From positions 1 to 64,000 of the forward strand of contig JBBQJP010000002.1 of NCBI GenBank assembly GCA_038326025.1: a DNA stretch of 64,000 bases. Direction: 5' to 3'. The translations under genes and the position numbers were made by a program. Shown here piece by piece: positions 43,292-52,241 of this stretch. The notes under the pieces were generated by a model. The model did not search any database. It was not told where the DNA came from and saw only the letters and a program-made list of their open reading frames with translations. Source of the stretch: CAISIP01 sp038326025 (GTDB lineage Bacteria; Pseudomonadota; Gammaproteobacteria; Burkholderiales; Burkholderiaceae_C). Within the stretch, counting starts at the first letter, position 1. Each line of letters starts with the position of its first letter.

Positions 43292-46072
43292 ATGACCGCC
43301 AAGCCTGATCGCGTAGCCTGCGGGGTTGTCGCCGCGGAGCTTGCTACAACCTCGGACGCCGCAACCTCCGAGGCCTTGACGCAATACGCGCGATTCGGCC
43401 AGCGGGTGCGCCGGCGCTACCCGGCCGAGACCGCCATGCTGGCGCCGGGAATTCCTTCCAAGGCCGACTTTGCGCAGATGTTCGCGCAATTGCAGGCCAA
43501 TGGCGCCGACCTGGGCGCGTCGCTGCGTATCGTGCGTCAGGTGCTGCTCGAACGCCTGATGGTGCTCGACAGCCTGTCGCAGGCGACGATGCAGCAGGTG
43601 ACGATGGCCATGACCGAGCTGGCGGAGTTTGCACTGGACACCGCCTGTGGGCAGGTACTGGACGAACTCGACGCCCAGCACGGTGCGCCGCAGGGCCTGG
43701 ATGGCCAACGCGCCGAGATGTGGGTCATCGGCATGGGCAAGCTGGGCGCGCGCGAGCTCAATGTCTCCAGCGACATCGACCTGATCTATGTGTACGACCA
43801 CGACGGCGAAACCGCCGCAAACGCACTCGGACGCGGGCGCATCTCGAACCATGAGTATTTCGGCAAGGCTGTGCGCGCCTTGTTCACCACCATCGGCGAC
43901 ACCACCGAACACGGCTTTGTGTTCCGCGTTGACCTGGCCCTGCGCCCCAATGGCAACTCCGGTCCCCCGGCGATTTCGCTTGGCGCCCTGGAGGAGTACT
44001 TCCATGTGCAAGGGCGGGAATGGGAGCGTTTTGCCTGGCTCAAGAGCCGCGTGGTCGCTCCAGCGCGCTGTGTGCAAGGCGGATCGGCAAGTAATCTGCG
44101 CAGCGCCGTGTTGCCATTCGTGTTCCGGCGTTATCTGGACTACAACGTATTCGATTCCTTGCGCATATTGCACCGGCAGATTCGCGAACATGCGGCCCGG
44201 CGCAGCGCGGGACGGCCCGAGCGCACCAACGACGTCAAACTCTCGCGTGGTGGCATCCGCGAGATCGAATTCATCGTGCAGCTGCTTCAGGTGGTGCGCG
44301 GCGGGCAGTTTCCCGAATTGCGCACGCGTGCCACGCTCGATGCGCTGCCGCGCCTGATGCGTGCGAGCCTGATGCCGGAGGCGACTGCCGAGGCCCTGGC
44401 TGAGGCCTATCTGTTCCTGCGCCAGGTCGAGCACCGCATTCAGTATCTGGACGATCAGCAGACGCATGTGCTGCCAACCAACGACGATGACCTGACCTGG
44501 ATCGCCCGCACCTTGGGCTACACGACAAGTGGTGAGTTGCTGGCCGAACTCGACCGTCACCGCGAGGTGGTCGCACAGGAGTTCGACGCCTTGCTCGGCG
44601 GAGGCAAACCCGATTGCAAGAGCTGCGGCAACGGCAACGGGTCCATGGATACGTCAATGAACTTTGACGAATTTCTGGAAGGCCTGCCCGACGGCCTGCG
44701 CCAGCGGGTCGCCAGCTGGCGCGACAATCCGCGTTTTCGGGCCTTGCGCGACGACTCCCGCCAGCGCCTGTCCCGCCTGGTCAACCGCACAGCCAACTGG
44801 ATCCGCGAGACCACGATTACCGAGGAAGCCGGTGTACGGCTGGCCGACTGGATCGAGCCGCTGTTGCGCCGCGAGAGTTACCTGGCCCTGCTGATCGAGC
44901 GCCCCACCGTGCACCAGCGCCTGTTGCGGCTGTTGGGTAATGCCAAATGGCCGGCGCGTTATCTGTTGCAGCACCCCGGTGTCATCGACGAACTGGCCAA
45001 TCGCACCATGCTGGCGGAACGGTTCCAGAGCGAAGACTTCGAGCGGGAGCTCGAGCAGCGCCGCGAAGCCCTGCACATCACGGAAGAAGACGACGACGAG
45101 ACCGTATTGAACCTGCTGCGTCGGGCCCACCATGCCGAGGTGTTCCGCACGCTGGCGCGCGACGTCGAGGGCGTACTGAGTGTCGAGCAGGTGGCCGACG
45201 ATCTCAGCGCGCTGGCGCAGTCTGTGCTGCGTGTCACCACCCGATGGTGCTGGAACCGGCTCAAGAACCGGCACCGCGACGCGCCACAGCTGGCGATCAT
45301 TGCCTACGGCAAACTTGGCGGACTGGAACTGGGGTATGGCAGCGATCTGGACATTGTCTTTGTCTACGAGGACGATGACGAACGCTCCGGCGAGGTCTAC
45401 GCCACGTTTGTACGCAAACTGATCAACTGGCTCACGGTCAAGACCGGCGAGGGCGACCTCTACGAAATCGACACCGCGCTGCGCCCCAACGGCAACTCGG
45501 GGCTGCTGGTCACCAGTTTCGAGGCCTATGCCGCCTATCAGCAAAAACGTGGCAGCAACACCGCCTGGACCTGGGAACACCAGGCCATGACACGCGCGCG
45601 TTTCCTGCTCGGCGACGACACCATGCGCGCGCGATTCGACGACATCCGCCGCGGCGTGGTCACCGCGCCGCGCGATCCGGATGGCCTGCGCGCCGAGATC
45701 GTCGCCATGCGTGACAAGGTGCGTGCAGCCCACCCGGTCAAGCCCGATCGTTTCGATGTCAAGCACAGCGCGGGCGGCATGGTCGATGTCGAATTCGCGG
45801 TGCAGTATCTGGTGCTGTCGCAGGCCGCGCAACACGAAGAGCTGGTGGCCAATGCCGGCAATATCGCGCTACTGCAGCGTGCGCAGGAATGTGGCCTGTT
45901 GCCCGACGGCATCGGCCTGGCTGCCGCCCGTGCCTACCGCGAACTGCGCCGGGTACAACACCATGCGCGCCTGAACGAAGCTCCAACGCAGTTGCCGGTG
46001 GCACAGGTTGGCACCGAACGCGATGCGGTTCTGGCTTTGTGGCAGGCGGTGTTCGGGAAGGTGCAGGGCTGA
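43292..46072 (+). CDS. glnE: Bifunctional glutamine synthetase adenylyltransferase/adenylyl-removing enzyme
   Basis: Turns glutamine synthetase off and on by adenylylation, under PII control. It is 926 residues with two nucleotidyltransferase halves. The N-terminal one has GMGKLGARELNVSSDIDLI and the C-terminal one AYGKLGGLELGYGSDLDIV, both with intact metal-binding Asp pairs. Linker helices and the ending ARAYRELRRVQHHARL fit the family. Start ATG 43292 is chosen; a TTG at 43253 would add 13 unlikely residues. It is divergent from yhdP. Confidence 0.95.
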   Translation: MTAKPDRVACGVVAAELATTSDAATSEALTQYARFGQRVRRRYPAETAMLAPGIPSKADFAQMFAQLQANGADLGASLRIVRQVLLERLMVLDSLSQATMQQVTMAMTELAEFALDTACGQVLDELDAQHGAPQGLDGQRAEMWVIGMGKLGARELNVSSDIDLIYVYDHDGETAANALGRGRISNHEYFGKAVRALFTTIGDTTEHGFVFRVDLALRPNGNSGPPAISLGALEEYFHVQGREWERFAWLKSRVVAPARCVQGGSASNLRSAVLPFVFRRYLDYNVFDSLRILHRQIREHAARRSAGRPERTNDVKLSRGGIREIEFIVQLLQVVRGGQFPELRTRATLDALPRLMRASLMPEATAEALAEAYLFLRQVEHRIQYLDDQQTHVLPTNDDDLTWIARTLGYTTSGELLAELDRHREVVAQEFDALLGGGKPDCKSCGNGNGSMDTSMNFDEFLEGLPDGLRQRVASWRDNPRFRALRDDSRQRLSRLVNRTANWIRETTITEEAGVRLADWIEPLLRRESYLALLIERPTVHQRLLRLLGNAKWPARYLLQHPGVIDELANRTMLAERFQSEDFERELEQRREALHITEEDDDETVLNLLRRAHHAEVFRTLARDVEGVLSVEQVADDLSALAQSVLRVTTRWCWNRLKNRHRDAPQLAIIAYGKLGGLELGYGSDLDIVFVYEDDDERSGEVYATFVRKLINWLTVKTGEGDLYEIDTALRPNGNSGLLVTSFEAYAAYQQKRGSNTAWTWEHQAMTRARFLLGDDTMRARFDDIRRGVVTAPRDPDGLRAEIVAMRDKVRAAHPVKPDRFDVKHSAGGMVDVEFAVQYLVLSQAAQHEELVANAGNIALLQRAQECGLLPDGIGLAAARAYRELRRVQHHARLNEAPTQLPVAQVGTERDAVLALWQAVFGKVQG

Positions 46073-46210
46073 GGGCGACGTCCGGCCCGCCGCAAAAGAC
46101 CGAAAAAGCGGCTCGATGGCCCGGCTTGTGTGGCGATCAGACCCATGAGCGCAGGGTATGCTGCCATCGGGTGCCGCGTTTCCTGCGGGTCGCCATAAAT
46201 TGAAGCCGCC

Positions 46211-47446
46211 ATGAATCTCGTACAAGTCATCGACGAGTCGATCGCCATCGGCCAACCGCTGCCATTCTCTTTGCGCGACCAGAACGGCACCTTGCTGGCC
46301 CGCAAGGGCTACGTGATCGTGACGCGGGACGACCTGGAGGCGGTGCGCGGACGCGGCGCCGGCTTTTTTGTCGATGTGTCAGAGTCGGAGCAACACCAGA
46401 AAGCCTTCGCCGGAAAATTGCACGAACTGGTGCGCGACGAACGCCCCTTGGGCAAGATCGCGCAGGTCCAGCTCACCACCAGTGATCTGGCCACGCCACG
46501 CAACCGCAACCTGGGCGACGAACTGGACTGGCTCGACCTGCAGGTGCAGGGCAACCGCCTGCTGCGCGATCTGGACGGCGCCCACTTCACTGACGACCTC
46601 GACCGTCTGCAAAAACGCCTGGAGCAGCAGACCCAACGCAATCCCGATGGTGCCCTGTTTGCGTTGTTCCATCTGGCTTCCAGTGAAATTCAGCTTTACA
46701 GCGCGACGCACTCCATGCTGGTCAGCGTGATGTGCGCGCTGGCGGCGCGCGACATACTGGGTTGGCCGCAACATCTGGTGCACGGCGTGTGCAAGGCCGC
46801 GCTGACGATGAACGTCGCGATGACCGAGTTGCAGGATCGACTCGCCGCACAGAACGATCCACCCACGGCTGCACAGCGCGAACTGATCGACCAGCACCCG
46901 CGTCGATCCGAAGCCCTGCTGCGCCGGCTCGGGCTGCAGGACAGCTTGTGCCTGGAGGTGGTGCGCGGGCATCATTCGAGCACGCCCGGCCCCCTGGCCA
47001 CACGCACCGACGGCCAGCGTTTGGCACGGTTGCTGCAGCGCGCCGACAAGTTCGCTGCGCATCTGGCGCCACGTTCGTCGCGCCCGCCCGATACCGCGTC
47101 GGCAGCGATGCAGGCGGTGTATTTTGACGAGCACCGCGCCATTGACGAAGCCGGCGCAGCGCTGATCAAGGCGGTGGGGGTGTACTCGCCCGGCTCACTG
47201 GTGCGGCTGGCCAATCAGGAGATCGGCGTGGTGGTGCGTCGCGGCGCCAACACCACGATGCCGCGGGTGGCGATCCTGGTCAATCGCGACGGCATTGCCA
47301 TGGGTGAACATCCGGTGCGCGATACCAGAATGCGCGAGCAGCGCATCCTGTCGGGTGTGGCTGCCGGCGACTGCAAGGTCAACCTCCAGCTTGACCGGAT
47401 GCTGGCCCTGACCGGCGGTCCGGCGACTTCAGGTCGCGCCTGGTAG
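46211..47446 (+). CDS. Degenerate HD-GYP/HDOD-like domain protein
   Basis: A 411-residue cytoplasmic protein. The N-terminal part is a small beta domain (PLPFSLRDQNGTLLARKGYVI), and the middle is an HD-like helical region starting near YSATHSMLVSVM. The expected metal-binding HD (as in HDIGK) is replaced by ALTMNVAMTELQD, and the HHExxDGxGYP motif is reduced to HHSSTPG. Cyclic-di-GMP hydrolysis is therefore unlikely, and a binding or signalling role is more plausible. A C-terminal beta region (LVRLANQEIGVVVRRG) follows. It overlaps the next, convergent gene by 18 bases. Confidence 0.8.
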   Translation: MNLVQVIDESIAIGQPLPFSLRDQNGTLLARKGYVIVTRDDLEAVRGRGAGFFVDVSESEQHQKAFAGKLHELVRDERPLGKIAQVQLTTSDLATPRNRNLGDELDWLDLQVQGNRLLRDLDGAHFTDDLDRLQKRLEQQTQRNPDGALFALFHLASSEIQLYSATHSMLVSVMCALAARDILGWPQHLVHGVCKAALTMNVAMTELQDRLAAQNDPPTAAQRELIDQHPRRSEALLRRLGLQDSLCLEVVRGHHSSTPGPLATRTDGQRLARLLQRADKFAAHLAPRSSRPPDTASAAMQAVYFDEHRAIDEAGAALIKAVGVYSPGSLVRLANQEIGVVVRRGANTTMPRVAILVNRDGIAMGEHPVRDTRMREQRILSGVAAGDCKVNLQLDRMLALTGGPATSGRAW

Positions 47447-48298
47447 GCGCGTAGCAACAGGCAGGCCTTCGCGTTCCCGCGCAAGCTCCTTGCGGTACTT
47501 GTTGAGTTCCTGAACGGTCGCAAAACTTCGGTTGAACAGCAGGCTCAGGTTGTGCAGGATGCGCTCGACCACGCGCCCCTCCCAACTCGCGTCGAACTTG
47601 ATCTGCTGGTCGAGCCAAAATTCCAGCCATAACGGGTCGGGAACACGGCTTTGCACCGTGTCGTTGGGAAACAGCGACTTGTTCACATGCAGATTGGTCG
47701 GATGCATGGCCTGCGCCGTGCGCCGGGCGCTGGCCATCAGCACGCCGACTTTGGCAAATGCACTGCGGGCCTCGTTGCCGCATCGCGAGATCGCCTGCTT
47801 CATGTATTTCAGGTAGGCGCCGCCATGGCGCGCCTCGTCCTGGCTGAGTTTGAGGTAGATCTGCTTGATCACCGGCTCGGTATGCCACTGACTGGCCCGG
47901 CGGTACCAGTGGTTCAGGCGGATCTCGCCGCAAAAATGAAGCATCAGGGTCTCCAACGCCGGCGCCGGATCAAACTCGAAGCGCACGTCGTGCAATTCGG
48001 CCTCCGTCGGAGCCAGTTCCGGGCGGAAACGGCGCAGGTACTCCATCAGCACCAGCGAGTGCTTCTGTTCTTCGAAGAACCAGATCGACATGAAGGCCGA
48101 GAAATCGCTGTCATGGCGGTTGTCGCGCAAGAACATCTCGGTGGCGGGCAAGGCGGCCCATTCCGTGATGGCGTTGAACTTGATGGTGCGCGCCTGTTCG
48201 TCGGTCAGGCGCGTGGCATCGAAAGCGTCCCACGGGATATCACGCGCCATATCCCAGCGGACAGACTCCAGTTGTTTGAAAAGTTCGGGATACAGCAT
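47429..48298 (-). CDS. Ferritin-like di-iron protein, acyl-ACP desaturase-like
   Basis: A 289-residue all-helical protein with a full set of di-iron ligands: Glu46 or Glu54, EEQKH (Glu77, His80), Glu125 in CGEIRLNHW, and DEARHGGAY (Glu155, His158). The second ExxH box closely resembles the DEKRHETAY-type box of stearoyl-ACP desaturases, so oxidation of a fatty acyl chain is a reasonable guess, though hydroxylases and ferritins also share the fold. It is divergent from the lipid-modification operon that begins at 48783, with 484 bp between them. Confidence 0.75.
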   Translation of the reverse strand: MLYPELFKQLESVRWDMARDIPWDAFDATRLTDEQARTIKFNAITEWAALPATEMFLRDNRHDSDFSAFMSIWFFEEQKHSLVLMEYLRRFRPELAPTEAELHDVRFEFDPAPALETLMLHFCGEIRLNHWYRRASQWHTEPVIKQIYLKLSQDEARHGGAYLKYMKQAISRCGNEARSAFAKVGVLMASARRTAQAMHPTNLHVNKSLFPNDTVQSRVPDPLWLEFWLDQQIKFDASWEGRVVERILHNLSLLFNRSFATVQELNKYRKELAREREGLPVATRLPGAT

Positions 48299-48782
48299 GG
48301 GGACGTTTTTGCGGCAATCGGTGCGACGTGCAGAACAACTTCAGATTCTAGGCGGGCCTGAAAAAAATCTGTGCACCGCCGCGTGGTGGGTGCCGACCGA
48401 CGGTGGCATCCGGCCTTCCACTGGCACACGGGTCGCAACTTCGGGGTCAAAGGAGCCGGCGGAAAGGTGTCTGGTAGAAAAAAATAAAACTAACTGGTCT
48501 ATAAGTTACCATCGAGTATATACTTGTACGCATGAGTCACTCTGCTATGTCCATTCAAATTCGTTACGGGTCGCTGTGCTTGCGGAACTTGTCAGCGAAT
48601 CAGCGGGTCCAAGCCGCTTGCAAGCAAATCGGGTATTTGGACGGTTTGATGCTGCGAAGCCGCACGGACGCCTGGCGATCCAGTGCAACCCAGAGATCGT
48701 TCTCCTCCTCCACCTTGTTGATCCCGGGGTGCTTCGTGGCACTCTTGTTGGCGGGCCAAGCCCTGCCCCGTGAGAACTCTCC
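48299..48782. other. 484-bp divergent regulatory region upstream of the lipid operon
   Basis: No well-supported gene. The stretch 48475-48530 is notably AT-rich for this genome. It holds an interrupted inverted repeat TAACT-N8-AGTTA (48491-48508) and a perfect 10-base palindrome AGTATATACT (48515-48524), both possible operators. A frame from ATG 48532 (or 48547) to a TGA at 48784-48786 overlaps the next gene by ATGA, but it has weaker third-position GC bias and no Shine-Dalgarno. I could not find a clear sigma-70 or ECF promoter by eye. Confidence 0.5.
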
Positions 48783-50120
48783 ATGAGGATCGCCATCGTC
48801 GGCTCCGGCATTTCAGGGCTGGCCGTCGCGCACCGGCTGGTCGACCAAGCAAGGGTCACGCTGTTCGAGGCGGCCGACTATTTCGGCGGTCATACCCATA
48901 CGGTCGACGTCGAACTCCCATTGCACGGGCAAACAGTAAGTCATGGCGTGGACACCGGCTTCCTGGTGTTCAACGAGCGCACCTATCCCCAGCTGATCGC
49001 CCTGTTTGCCGAGCTGGACGTACTGACCAGCCCCTCGGACATGTCGTTCTCGGTGCAGGCGGCCGACCCGAAAAATGGCCGACACCTGGAATGGAGTGGC
49101 TGCAACCTGAACAGTGTGTTTTCGCAACGGCGCAACCTGGCAAGCCCCAGGTTCCTGGGCATGTTGCGCGATCTGGGCCGGTTCAACCGACTGACGCAGG
49201 ACATCGCAATTGCGGGGCAGGAATGGCAATTGCAGCAATCGTTAGGCGAGTTTCTGCAACAGAACCGATTCGGCCCGGCCTTCATCGACTGGTATTTCCT
49301 GCCCATGGTGGCCTGCATCTGGAGCTGCCCGGCAGAGCAGATGCTGCAGTTTCCAGTGGCCACGATGATTCGCTTTTGTCACAACCACGGTCTTAACCAG
49401 GTCAGTCAGCGACCGCAGTGGTGGACGGTCAAGGGTGGCGCGCGCCATTATGTCGACAAGATCGTCGCGCGTGTGGCCGACAAGCGTCTGAACACGCCGG
49501 TACGGGCGATCGAACGCCATGGCGCGAACGGCGGCGTGACCATCATGACCGACCACGGAAGCGAGCATTTCGATCGTGTGGTGCTGGCCACCCACAGCGA
49601 CCAGGCACTGAACCTGCTGCGCGACGCAAGTGCCGCCGAGAGCCACACGCTGGGCGCGATTCGTTACCACCCCAATCTTGCGGTGCTGCATACCGACACC
49701 TCGGTGTTGCCACGCCACCCGCGCGCATGGGCTGCCTGGAACTACGAATCCGCCACCACTGATGCCGCCACGCAAGGGACACAGGGGGCACAAGGCCAGG
49801 CGGTTTGCCTGCATTACCTGCTCAACCGGCTGCAACCGCTGCCCTGGCAACAACCGGTGCTGGTCTCGCTCAATCCGTTGCGAGCCATACGGCCGGAACA
49901 TGTGCTCGGGCAATACCGGTACGCCCATCCGGTTTTCGACCGCGCGGCAATCGCGGCCCAACAACAGGTGCAAGGCCTGCAAGGGCGCCGCAACACCTAC
50001 TATTGCGGCGCGTGGATGGGGTACGGCTTTCACGAGGACGGACTCAAGGCCGGGCTGGCGGTGGCACAGCAGCTGCTGGCCGACATCGACCCACGTGCAA
50101 CTCAGCGGATGGCAGCATGA
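48783..50120 (+). CDS. FAD-dependent amine-oxidase-like protein
   Basis: Flavoprotein of 445 residues with an N-terminal dinucleotide fold (IAIVGSGISGLAVAH, then LFEAADYFGGHTHTVD) and the C-terminal flavin motif region YYCGAWMGYGFHEDG. It belongs to the amine oxidase/phytoene-desaturase-like group and is regularly found beside DUF1365 and cyclopropane-synthase-like genes. A role in oxidising or desaturating an acyl chain is plausible but unproven. It is the first clear gene of the operon, and its stop overlaps the DUF1365 start by four bases. Confidence 0.9.
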   Translation: MRIAIVGSGISGLAVAHRLVDQARVTLFEAADYFGGHTHTVDVELPLHGQTVSHGVDTGFLVFNERTYPQLIALFAELDVLTSPSDMSFSVQAADPKNGRHLEWSGCNLNSVFSQRRNLASPRFLGMLRDLGRFNRLTQDIAIAGQEWQLQQSLGEFLQQNRFGPAFIDWYFLPMVACIWSCPAEQMLQFPVATMIRFCHNHGLNQVSQRPQWWTVKGGARHYVDKIVARVADKRLNTPVRAIERHGANGGVTIMTDHGSEHFDRVVLATHSDQALNLLRDASAAESHTLGAIRYHPNLAVLHTDTSVLPRHPRAWAAWNYESATTDAATQGTQGAQGQAVCLHYLLNRLQPLPWQQPVLVSLNPLRAIRPEHVLGQYRYAHPVFDRAAIAAQQQVQGLQGRRNTYYCGAWMGYGFHEDGLKAGLAVAQQLLADIDPRATQRMAA

Positions 50121-50974
50121 CACCGGCCCGCCAATCGACAGACCGCCCCGCGAGCCATGGTGCACCGGCACGCCCGATGATCGGTTTTGGCGAAGTGCGC
50201 CACACCCGACTGCGACCGGCGCGTCACGCGTTTGCGTACAAGGGTTATTTCCTGTTGCTGCCGATGCGCGCGATGTCGGATCAGACACATGCCGCATCGC
50301 GATCGTGCCTGGCGCGCAATCGCGCCGCAGCACTGAGTTTTCATGATCGCGACCATGGCGACGGCCGGGGCCCAGAGACAGGCGGTGCGCTGGCATGGCT
50401 TGACGAATTGCTGCACAGCCAGGGCATCACCGACGCCAGGGGCGAAGCCTGGCTGCAGTGTTATCCGCGGGTGCTGGGATACGCCTTCAAACCGGTGAGT
50501 TTCTGGTTTTGCCACTACGCACCAGACCAGCACGGTGGTGCACTGCGTGCCATCGTGGTCGAGGTCAACAACACCTTCGGCGAGCGGCACTATTACGTGC
50601 TCGATGCGCCGCGCTGGGGCGCGCAGCTCGATGCGGCCAAAAGCTTTCATGTATCGCCGTTCCTGCAGGTACGCGGGCAATACCACTTCCGCTTCATGCG
50701 CTCTGCCCGACCCGGTGGTGAACGCAGTGTGGCGCGCATTGATTACGACGACGGTGAAGGCGCGATGTTGCAGACCAGTGTCAGTGGCGCACTCGAACCC
50801 TTGACACCGCCGTCGCTGCGCAAGGCCTTGTGGCGCTACCCGGCAATGACGCTGGGCGTCATCAGCCGGATCCACCTGCAGGCCGCCCGCTTGTGGCTCA
50901 AGCGGGTGTCATTCACAACCAAGCCCGACGCACCCGCGTTACCCGTCACCCGCCAGAGCCGACCGCCTGTTTGA
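50117..50974 (+). CDS. DUF1365 domain-containing protein
   Basis: A 285-residue protein of unknown function, family DUF1365. Typical segments are GEVRHTRLRPARHAFAY, VLGYAFKPVSFWFCH, AIVVEVNNTFGERHYY and FHVSPFLQVRGQYHFRF. The family nearly always lies between an amine oxidase-like and a CFA-synthase-like gene, as here, so it likely acts on the same lipid substrate. Start ATG 50117 overlaps the preceding stop. Confidence 0.92.
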   Translation: MTPARQSTDRPASHGAPARPMIGFGEVRHTRLRPARHAFAYKGYFLLLPMRAMSDQTHAASRSCLARNRAAALSFHDRDHGDGRGPETGGALAWLDELLHSQGITDARGEAWLQCYPRVLGYAFKPVSFWFCHYAPDQHGGALRAIVVEVNNTFGERHYYVLDAPRWGAQLDAAKSFHVSPFLQVRGQYHFRFMRSARPGGERSVARIDYDDGEGAMLQTSVSGALEPLTPPSLRKALWRYPAMTLGVISRIHLQAARLWLKRVSFTTKPDAPALPVTRQSRPPV

Positions 50975-50993
50975 AGCCCTTCACGTAGACGCC

Positions 50994-52241
50994 ATGAACA
51001 CCCAAACCATTGCCTATCCGACGCCACTGCACAAGGCCCCTGCCGCTGCCCGCAACACCCTGCGACTGCTCGAGCGACTCCAGCACGGACACCTCACCGT
51101 GCAGTTGCCCGACGGCACGGTACAACTGTTCGGCCAGACCCAGGACCGCAATGCCACACCCCATGCAACGGTCACGCTGCACAACTGGAACGTGTGCGCG
51201 GCAACGCTCAAATCGGGCGACATCGGATTGGCCGAAAGTTACATCGCCGGCGACTGGAGTACGCCCAACCTGACCGAACTGCTCAAGCTGTTCATTCGCA
51301 ATCGCCAGCATCTCGAGGATGTCATCTACGGCAGCTGGGCCGGCCGCACCCTGTACCGTTTAAAGCATTGGCTCAATCGCAATACCCGCAGCAACAGCCA
51401 GAAGAACATCCACGCGCACTACGACCTGGGCAACGCCTTCTATCAGTTGTGGCTGGACGATACGATGAACTACTCGTCGGCCTGGTTCGACGGTGACCAT
51501 GGCAAGAGCATGCGCGAAGCCCAGAACGCCAAGGTCCATCGGGCGTTGCGCATGGCCAACGTGCGCCCCGGCGACCGTGTGCTCGAGATCGGTTGCGGCT
51601 GGGGCGCGCTGGCGGAAATGGCGGTCACGCAATTCCAGGCCAGCGTTACGGGTGTCACCCTGAGCACCGAACAACTGGACTTTGCCCGCCAGCGTCTGGC
51701 GCCACTGGCATCAACCGATGGGGCGGCGCCGGCGGTGGACCTGCGTCTGCAGGACTACCGCGACATCCAGGACGGCCCCTACGACGCCATCTGCTCGATC
51801 GAAATGGTCGAGGCGGTCGGACAGCAATACTGGCCAACCTATTTTCAGAGCGTACACCGCCTGCTCAAACCCGGCGGACGGGCCTGCATCCAGAGCATCG
51901 TTATCGACGACGACCTGTTCGAACGGTACATCCGTTCGAGCGACTTCATCCAGCAGTACATCTTTCCCGGCGGCTGCCTGCCATGTCCGCGCGAGTTCCG
52001 CCGCGAAGCCGCGGCGGCCGGACTGCAGGTGGTCGACGAGCTGGCATTCGGCCAGGACTATGCCGAGACCTTGCGCCGCTGGCGGCACGATTTTCTGCAC
52101 CAGCGCGAGGCCATTAGCCGGCTCGGGTTCGACACCCGCTTCATGCGCATCTGGGAGTTCTACCTCGGCTATTGCGAGGCCGCTTTCGACATGGGCAACA
52201 TCAGCCTGGTGCAATACACGCTGGTCAAGCCGACGCCATGA
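50994..52241 (+). CDS. Cyclopropane-fatty-acyl-phospholipid synthase-like methyltransferase
   Basis: SAM-dependent enzyme of 415 residues that would add a methylene or methyl group to unsaturated acyl chains of membrane lipids. It shows NIHAHYDLGNAFYQLWLD, the SAM-binding VLEIGCGWGALAEMA, the VEAVGQQYWPTYF region and IQQYIFPGGCLP, as in CFA synthases. It is probably a paralogue specialised for this operon and not the housekeeping Cfa; in related loci such enzymes make modified (for example furan-type) fatty acids. Its stop overlaps the next gene by four bases. Confidence 0.9.
   Translation: MNTQTIAYPTPLHKAPAAARNTLRLLERLQHGHLTVQLPDGTVQLFGQTQDRNATPHATVTLHNWNVCAATLKSGDIGLAESYIAGDWSTPNLTELLKLFIRNRQHLEDVIYGSWAGRTLYRLKHWLNRNTRSNSQKNIHAHYDLGNAFYQLWLDDTMNYSSAWFDGDHGKSMREAQNAKVHRALRMANVRPGDRVLEIGCGWGALAEMAVTQFQASVTGVTLSTEQLDFARQRLAPLASTDGAAPAVDLRLQDYRDIQDGPYDAICSIEMVEAVGQQYWPTYFQSVHRLLKPGGRACIQSIVIDDDLFERYIRSSDFIQQYIFPGGCLPCPREFRREAAAAGLQVVDELAFGQDYAETLRRWRHDFLHQREAISRLGFDTRFMRIWEFYLGYCEAAFDMGNISLVQYTLVKPTP

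Noticed and set aside
43265..44560. Open frame extending yhdP upstream by 432 codons
   Set aside because: It is the exact antisense of glnE, whose two catalytic motifs are intact. The yhdP N-terminus with its membrane helix begins at 43264.
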